Shown here one piece after another: positions 6,844 through 10,438 of a stretch of 10,438 bases of DNA (its first letter is position 1; each line of letters begins with the position of its first letter). The notes beneath the pieces were generated by a model, which worked only from the letters and a program-made list of their open reading frames with translations, ran no database searches and was not told the origin of the DNA. The translations under genes were made by a program, and so were the position numbers. This DNA is from Aliarcobacter butzleri. GTDB lineage: Bacteria > Campylobacterota > Campylobacteria > Campylobacterales > Arcobacteraceae. The stretch lies in NCBI GenBank assembly GCA_012522985.1, contig JAAYJJ010000062.1:1-10438 (forward strand), in the 5' to 3' direction.

Positions 6844-7246
6844 AGTTTGCTCTAACCCAATCATATACAAAACCATTTTTTACATTGTATATATTTGAAA
6901 ATCCATTTTTTGCCAAAATAGCAGCAGCCTCTTTTGTTCTACTTCCACTTCTACATATCAATATAATCTCTTTATTTAGATCCATATCAACTAAATCTTC
7001 TATTTGTGTTACAAAGTTTTTATTAAAAACTCTTTTACCATTTATTTCCATATATGATTCTACTAAAACTGCATCTTTAGCTCTCATAAAATCATACTCT
7101 TGTTTTGTTCTAACATCTATAAGAATGGCTCCATTTTGTTGCATTTGATATGCCTCTTGAGCTGTTATATCAGCTTTATATTCAATCTCATTAGCAAATA
7201 AAACAGAAGTTATCATTATTACTAAAATCAAAATTTTTTCTAACAT
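6827..7246 (-). CDS. Periplasmic single-domain rhodanese
   Basis: 139 residues with a Sec signal peptide (hydrophobic ILILVIMITSVLF, likely cut after LFA near residue 18) and one rhodanese domain. The catalytic loop is CRSGSRT at 98-104, with C98 as the expected persulfide-carrying nucleophile; ILIDVRTKQEYD and NVKNGFVYDWVRANLP are the other typical blocks. It would transfer or carry sulfane sulfur in the periplasm. Cytoplasmic thiosulfate:cyanide sulfurtransferases are usually two-domain, so the true acceptor is unknown; a role in sulfur oxidation or polysulfide handling is possible but not shown. The ATG overlaps the end of the upstream metal transporter by 7 bases, and GGGAG lies just before it, so the two are co-transcribed and probably translationally coupled. 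A lone signal-peptide rhodanese is common in Campylobacterota as I recall. Confidence 0.9.
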   Translation of the reverse strand: MLEKILILVIMITSVLFANEIEYKADITAQEAYQMQQNGAILIDVRTKQEYDFMRAKDAVLVESYMEINGKRVFNKNFVTQIEDLVDMDLNKEIILICRSGSRTKEAAAILAKNGFSNIYNVKNGFVYDWVRANLPIQK

Positions 7247-8148
7247 TTACTCCCTTTTTTAATATAATATGCATCATTTATAATAGAGTCATCATAAGGA
7301 TCTAGATGTATATTCATAATCCAGTTTTTATTTGGATTTATAGCTCTTATTTTAGCCTCAATATTATCACTAGCTCTATGAGCATCCATCAAAGAAATCA
7401 AACAATCAAAAACCAAATGAACCTCTACAAATATATCTTGTCCTGCTTGTCTGGTTTTTAGAAAATGATAAGTATTTACTCTTGATTCATTTTCGATTGC
7501 TTGTTTTATTTGATCTACAACCTCTATATCTAAAGCATGATCTAAAAGTGCCAAAACACCATCTTTTATCAGATCATAAGCAGAATAGATTATATACAAA
7601 GCTATAATCCCACCAACAAATACATCAGCCATCTCAAAACCTGTAAAATATACAATAGCAACACTTATAAGTATAGCTGCATTTGAGTATATATCGGTTT
7701 TGTAGTGCAAAGCATCAGCTTTAATCACCATAGAATCTGTTTTTTTAGCTACATAATTTAGAAAAATAACTAAAACTATAGTTAAAACTAAAGAGATAAG
7801 CATAACATACAAAGCTATATCAAGGTAGCTAGACTCTTCACCATAGATTGCTTTTCTTACTGCTTGATAAAATAAAAACACCCCAGAAATAGCTATAACG
7901 CTTCCTTCTACAACAGAGGCAAGAGCTTCAATTTTGCCTTTACCGTAGTTAAATGTCTCATCTGCTGGTTGTTCACTTTTGCTGATTGCAAAATAGTTAA
8001 ATAACGAAACAAGCAGATCCAAAATAGAATCAATAGCAGATGCAAGGACTGCAACACTCCCACTAGCTAAACCTATGGTAAATTTCATCAAAGTCAAAAT
8101 AGCTGCTACGCTACTAGATACCAAAGTAGCTTTTTTTTGAAAAGTCAT
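7240..8148 (-). CDS. Cation diffusion facilitator, FieF-type (Fe2+/Zn2+ efflux)
   Basis: 302 residues, six predicted membrane helices and a cytoplasmic C-terminal domain. Metal site in helices 2 and 5: D40 and D44 (AIDSILD) with H148 and D152 (HYKTD), the DxxxD/HxxxD set of E. coli FieF (YiiP). Also NYGKGKIEAL, the conserved segment after helix 2. The cytoplasmic domain matches FieF closely: YHFLKTRQAG, FVEVHLVFD, DAHRASDNIEAKI and NIHLDP, keeping the histidines and aspartate of its inter-subunit metal site. It is expected to export divalent metal (Zn, Fe, perhaps Cd) in exchange for protons as a dimer. The substrate cannot be fixed by sequence alone. Length matches FieF (300). It heads a two-gene unit with the rhodanese. 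The ribosome site is poor (GGAT about nine bases before the ATG). Confidence 0.93.
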   Translation of the reverse strand: MTFQKKATLVSSSVAAILTLMKFTIGLASGSVAVLASAIDSILDLLVSLFNYFAISKSEQPADETFNYGKGKIEALASVVEGSVIAISGVFLFYQAVRKAIYGEESSYLDIALYVMLISLVLTIVLVIFLNYVAKKTDSMVIKADALHYKTDIYSNAAILISVAIVYFTGFEMADVFVGGIIALYIIYSAYDLIKDGVLALLDHALDIEVVDQIKQAIENESRVNTYHFLKTRQAGQDIFVEVHLVFDCLISLMDAHRASDNIEAKIRAINPNKNWIMNIHLDPYDDSIINDAYYIKKGSKC

Positions 8149-8183
8149 ATAAAATAATCCACTATAGTAATTTTAAAGCTATT

Positions 8184-8189
8184 ATTATA
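8184..8189 (-). promoter_or_regulatory. Candidate -10 box for the metal-efflux/rhodanese pair
   Basis: On the minus strand TATAAT lies about 35 bases before the transporter start, preceded by a T8 run (8192-8199) and by CTTAAGC. A T-rich stretch just upstream of the -10 in place of a -35 fits the promoter type described for Campylobacter. The rest of the 86-base gap (8149-8234) holds nothing else I can support; the A5/T8 stretch could also act as a very weak terminator for the upstream genes. Confidence 0.55.
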
Positions 8190-8234
8190 AGAAAAAAAAG
8201 CTTAAGTTTTTATAATGTTTATATTTAAATTAAA

Positions 8235-8465
8235 TCATAAAGTATCTTTTTTTGTTTTTTCATAGAGTTCATCAAACCAACTAATAGTCTCTTCTTTGAG
8301 ATAGATTTTTTTTCTTAGTAACATATCTCTTATATCTATAAGTTCATCAATATCTAAATATTTTAAATAATCTTTATTAATATCAATACAATTTTCACTA
8401 TTACAGCTTATTAACTCTTGTATCTCTTCAAGTAACTCCTCTTTTTCTCTTTGTTTATTATCCAT
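8235..8465 (-). CDS. Small acidic protein of unknown function
   Basis: 76 residues, not recognised. It is highly charged (Glu, Asp and Lys in quantity), with no signal peptide or membrane segment, and probably mostly helical: an N-terminal helix with KEELLEEIQELI, a loop with two cysteines (C21 and C26, in SCNSENC), then DIDELIDIRDMLLRKK and a final SWFDELYEKTKK. The coding status is supported by its position: its ATG overlaps the end of the BFD-like gene by 8 bases (ATGGATAA), with AAAGG about nine bases upstream. A cysteine pair next to an iron-sulfur protein invites the idea of a partner or metal ligand, but that is only inference. It closes the three-gene unit that starts with the DjlA-like protein. 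Confidence 0.75.
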   Translation of the reverse strand: MDNKQREKEELLEEIQELISCNSENCIDINKDYLKYLDIDELIDIRDMLLRKKIYLKEETISWFDELYEKTKKDTL

Positions 8466-8691
8466 TTTTATCTACCTTTAGTTGTTTTAATATATCTTCT
8501 ATATATAATTCAAGTTTTTGTTCATTGATATCTTTTTTTGCACTTATACAAGCTCCACAGACACTTCCTGCATCTGTAAGCTTAGTAATCTCTTCTAAAC
8601 TTGAAGCTTTTAGCTCTTTGATAGCATACACTATCTCACCTAAAGTTACATGCCTACATTTGCACACTTCATAATCTAAGCTAAATCTCAC
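8458..8691 (-). CDS. BFD-like [2Fe-2S] cluster-binding protein
   Basis: 77 residues, nearly all one BFD-like [2Fe-2S] domain, as in bacterioferritin-associated ferredoxin and the middle of NifU. The four cluster cysteines are C10, C12, C45 and C48 (VCKCRHVT and VCGAC), with the exact C-x-C-x32-C-x2-C spacing of the family; the T-x-x-E-I-x-x-A-I segment also fits. It may pass electrons or sense iron status in the cytoplasm. In enterics Bfd reduces bacterioferritin to release iron; no bacterioferritin gene is visible here, so the partner is open. The start is GTG at 8691, the only sensible start in frame, directly abutting the TAG of the DjlA-like gene, with AGAGG seven bases upstream inside that gene. 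The last bases overlap the downstream 76-residue gene. Confidence 0.9.
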   Translation of the reverse strand: MRFSLDYEVCKCRHVTLGEIVYAIKELKASSLEEITKLTDAGSVCGACISAKKDINEQKLELYIEDILKQLKVDKNG

Positions 8692-9450
8692 CTAAAAGCC
8701 TCTATCTTTTTTGATAGTTTCGTATGCTTGGTTTATCTCTTGTAGTTTTTGTGTAGCTTCTTCTATACTTTGTTTATCTCCACCTTGTCCTGTTACTATA
8801 TCTGGATGGTAGATTCTTACAAGTTTTTTATATTTTTGTTTTATCTCTTCTATAGTATCATCTTTAGATGCTCCAAGAACTATGTAAGCACTATCTAGAT
8901 TATCAGTTTTATATTTTGTCTGCTCTTGATGGAGATTTTGGAAGTAGTTTATGGTTTGAAAAAGATCATTGACTTTTATCTCCAAAGTATGTGCAATATC
9001 TTCTATAATCATACGTTCACTATCACTAAACTCACCATCAATAAAGGCTAGATTAACTAAATAATTAAGAAGCAATAACCTTTTATTATAATCAAATCTA
9101 GTTAGTTTTAGATATTTTTGTGAGATTATTATGGTATTTTCAAAGCTTTGTTTTTCTATTTCATAGATTTTTTTAAGCTCATTTCTTACATATTCACTAT
9201 TTTCAAAATGTGATGCAATATCAGTAAATGTATGACTCAAAAGTTCAGCCTCAAGCTCACCTACTTGTCCATCAGCTTTTGCTACTTTTGCCATCAAGGC
9301 TATCAAAAGCCCAGCTTCATGCTCTAGTAAGTCTCCTTTGAAATGTTGTTTTTTATCTATATTTATATTTTTAAACTCTTCAGTCTTATAACTTCTAGCT
9401 ATATAATATAGTATAATACCAACAAATATTAAAAAAAGAATTTTTATCAT
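8692..9450 (-). CDS. DjlA-like membrane co-chaperone (TerB + J domain)
   Basis: 252 residues with the three-part plan of DjlA: one N-terminal membrane helix (about 3-18, ILFLIFVGIILYYIA), a TerB-type helical domain (about 40-165, with VAKADGQVGELEAELL and AFIDGEFSDSERMIIEDIA, the two acidic D-G repeats), and a C-terminal J domain (about 185-252). The J domain has the HPD motif at 215-217 (YHPD), needed to stimulate the ATPase of DnaK, and ends AYETIKKDRGF, much like E. coli DjlA. The body would face the cytoplasm, recruiting DnaK to the membrane. Length is near DjlA (271). AAAGGA lies eight bases before the ATG. It is the first gene of a unit with the BFD-like protein; the reason for this pairing is unknown. 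TerB may bind metal or sense envelope stress, but I see no ligand set that settles it. Confidence 0.88.
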   Translation of the reverse strand: MIKILFLIFVGIILYYIARSYKTEEFKNINIDKKQHFKGDLLEHEAGLLIALMAKVAKADGQVGELEAELLSHTFTDIASHFENSEYVRNELKKIYEIEKQSFENTIIISQKYLKLTRFDYNKRLLLLNYLVNLAFIDGEFSDSERMIIEDIAHTLEIKVNDLFQTINYFQNLHQEQTKYKTDNLDSAYIVLGASKDDTIEEIKQKYKKLVRIYHPDIVTGQGGDKQSIEEATQKLQEINQAYETIKKDRGF

Positions 9451-9482
9451 AAATATAGTCCTTTAAGAGATATTTTGAGGTG

Positions 9483-9508
9483 AATTTTATCTAAACTTAG
9501 GTAAAATT
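9483..9508. promoter_or_regulatory. Near-palindromic divergent promoter region (djlA-like / tatB)
   Basis: In the 101-base gap between the two outward-facing genes, AATTTTATCTAA (9483-9494) and TTAGGTAAAATT (9497-9508) are reverse complements at 11 of 12 positions, two bases apart. Each arm holds a TAAAAT -10 box: 9484-9489 read leftward for the djlA-like unit, and 9502-9507 read rightward for tatB. Each -10 lies where the other promoter would have its -35. The 5' leaders would be about 30-40 bases. The rest of the gap has only the two ribosome sites. Confidence 0.55.
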
Positions 9509-9551
9509 ATCCATTAAACAAACTAATACATATAAAAGGTGCGGATATACA

Positions 9552-9923
9552 ATGTTTGGTATGGGAATGATGGAAATATTTCTTATTGCAATAGTTGCAA
9601 TAATAGCTTTGGGGCCAGAAAAGCTCCCTAGTGCCATGGTAGATATAGCGAAGTTTTTTAGGAAACTTAAAAATAGTTTAGATGATGCTAAATCAACTTT
9701 AGATCAAGAGTTAAAAATAAGTGAGCTAAAAGCTGAAGCTGCAAAATATAAATCTCAAGTTGAAAACTTAAAATCTTCAGCTACTATAGATAATATCCTA
9801 GCAGATGAGTTTGATGCAAAAAGTGATGATGGATCAACTAAGCAAACTCCTAGTAGTGAGTCAAAACAAGAACCAATAAGACATAAAGTCACTTTTGATA
9901 AAAAGGAGCAAGAGAATGTTTGA
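9552..9923 (+). CDS. tatB: Sec-independent protein translocase subunit TatB
   Basis: TatB forms the twin-arginine signal receptor with TatC in the inner membrane, for export of folded proteins, many carrying Fe-S or Mo cofactors. 123 residues: a single N-terminal membrane helix (about 5-20) with the conserved E8, the hinge GPEKLP at 21-26, an amphipathic helix (about 27-50, IAKFFRKLKNSLDDAKSTLDQEL), and a polar charged tail. TatA is distinguished by other motifs after the hinge, and the tatC neighbour also favours TatB. Ribosome sites AAGGTG (9536-9541) or GGAT (9543-9546) precede the ATG. The stop overlaps the tatC start by 8 bases, so the two are translationally coupled. No tatA lies here; it must be elsewhere in the genome if the system is complete. 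Confidence 0.92.
   Translation: MFGMGMMEIFLIAIVAIIALGPEKLPSAMVDIAKFFRKLKNSLDDAKSTLDQELKISELKAEAAKYKSQVENLKSSATIDNILADEFDAKSDDGSTKQTPSSESKQEPIRHKVTFDKKEQENV
9903..9908 (+). promoter_or_regulatory. Ribosome binding site of tatC
   Basis: AAGGAG, a full match to the anti-Shine-Dalgarno sequence, ends seven bases before the ATG at 9916 and sits within the last codons of tatB. It fixes the tatC start. Confidence 0.85.
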
Positions 9924-10438
9924 AGATCTAAAACCTCATATTGCTGAGCTTAGAACTAGGCTTATAAATGTTGTTATTGCTATAGTTGTTGGATTTTTTA
10001 TCTGTTTTGCCTTTTATGAGCCTATTTTGGAGTGGATGATGGTTCCAGCAAAAGAGGCTTTACCAGCAAACTCACAAATGGTAGCAGTTGAGATACAAGA
10101 GACGTTTTTTACAGCTATGAAAGTGGCATTTTTTGGTGGATTTGTTATGATGTTGCCATTTATATTTTGGCAAATTTGGCTTTTTTTAGCTCCAGGGTTA
10201 TATGACAATGAAAAAAAATTAATAGTTCCATTTGTATTTTTTGCAACATTGATGTTTTTAGTTGGTGCATCGTTTGCTTACTATTTTGTTGTGCCTGTGG
10301 GATTTGACTTTTTGATAGGATTTGGTAGTACTGTTGTTACTGTTTTGCCTAGTATTGGTATGTATGTAGGGTTTTTTACTAAGCTTATGATAGGTTTTGG
10401 TATAGCTTTTGAGCTACCTGTTATTACCTTTTTCTTAG
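9916..10438 (+). CDS. tatC: Sec-independent protein translocase subunit TatC, 3' end beyond the window
   Basis: TatC is the polytopic inner-membrane core of the twin-arginine signal receptor. The first 174 codons are present and the frame is open to the last base; the terminal TTAG is not an in-frame stop (the codon is TTA), so the gene is cut by the window, not truncated. Seen: the N-terminal cytoplasmic motif HIAELRTRL (8-16; family HLxELRxRL), hydrophobic helix 1, the periplasmic loop with YEPILEWMMVPAKEALP, the helix 2-3 region ending FLAPGLYDNEKK (the conserved PGL..E loop), and FELPV near the end (family FExP). Family length is about 240-260, so roughly a third is missing. It overlaps tatB by 8 bases. 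An A8 run (10211-10218) falls in the Asn-Glu-Lys-Lys codons and is in frame as given. Confidence 0.95.
   Translation, partial: MFEDLKPHIAELRTRLINVVIAIVVGFFICFAFYEPILEWMMVPAKEALPANSQMVAVEIQETFFTAMKVAFFGGFVMMLPFIFWQIWLFLAPGLYDNEKKLIVPFVFFATLMFLVGASFAYYFVVPVGFDFLIGFGSTVVTVLPSIGMYVGFFTKLMIGFGIAFELPVITFFL

Noticed and set aside
8190..8220. Intrinsic terminator after the 76-residue gene
   Set aside because: Only a weak A5/T5 stem with one C-G pair can be drawn before the T8; it overlaps the promoter of the next unit better than it fits a terminator.
10014..10208. Minus-strand open frame of 64 codons inside tatC
   Set aside because: It is antisense to well-conserved TatC motifs and has no credible start signal.
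10211..10218. A8 run in tatC as a phase-variation tract
   Set aside because: It encodes the conserved Asn-Glu-Lys-Lys loop, the frame is open through it, and Tat is not a typical phase-variable function.
1..10438. A defence, toxin-antitoxin, prophage or CRISPR system
   Set aside because: Every long frame has a housekeeping or regulatory assignment, apart from the 76-residue protein, and no array, integrase or transposase is visible.

Overview
The window is strongly AT-rich and densely coding. The longest non-coding stretch is about 100 bases, and there is no rRNA, tRNA, CRISPR array or insertion sequence. The order PpiD-like chaperone, ftsA, ftsZ (read on the minus strand) matches the small division cluster I recall from Helicobacter pylori (HP0977-HP0979) and Campylobacter jejuni (Cj0694-Cj0696). 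Together with the base composition, promoters that show a -10 but no clear -35, and the tatB-tatC pair, this points to a Campylobacterota (epsilonproteobacterial) chromosome, probably a free-living member. I cannot name the genus from sequence alone.

Layout. (1) Plus strand, 1-2774: a GAF / AAA+ / Fis-type HTH protein of the NifA branch of sigma-54 activators, whose ATPase core and sigma-54 contact loop look destroyed, followed by moeA. (2) Minus strand, 6781-2817: PpiD-like periplasmic chaperone, ftsA, ftsZ, a tightly coupled division operon; ftsA and ftsZ overlap by one base. It converges on moeA over a short palindromic spacer. (3) Minus strand, 8148-6827: a FieF-type cation diffusion facilitator overlapping a periplasmic single-domain rhodanese. 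(4) Minus strand, 9450-8235: a DjlA-like membrane co-chaperone (TerB + J domain), a BFD-like [2Fe-2S] protein and a 76-residue protein I do not recognise, with abutting or overlapping ends. (5) Plus strand, 9552 to the end: tatB and the first 174 codons of tatC, which runs off the window. tatC is open at the 3' end.

Most genes are housekeeping: cell division, envelope protein folding, Tat export, molybdenum cofactor, metal efflux. No defence, phage or transposon gene is visible. The points most worth a second look are the pseudo-ATPase NifA-like regulator next to moeA; a perfect 9-bp inverted repeat overlapping the likely promoter of the division operon; a near-palindromic double promoter between djlA-like and tatB; the orphan 76-residue partner of the BFD-like protein; and departures from family consensus in MoeA (PGNP loop), FtsZ (C-terminal tail) and the parvulin domain of the PpiD-like protein.
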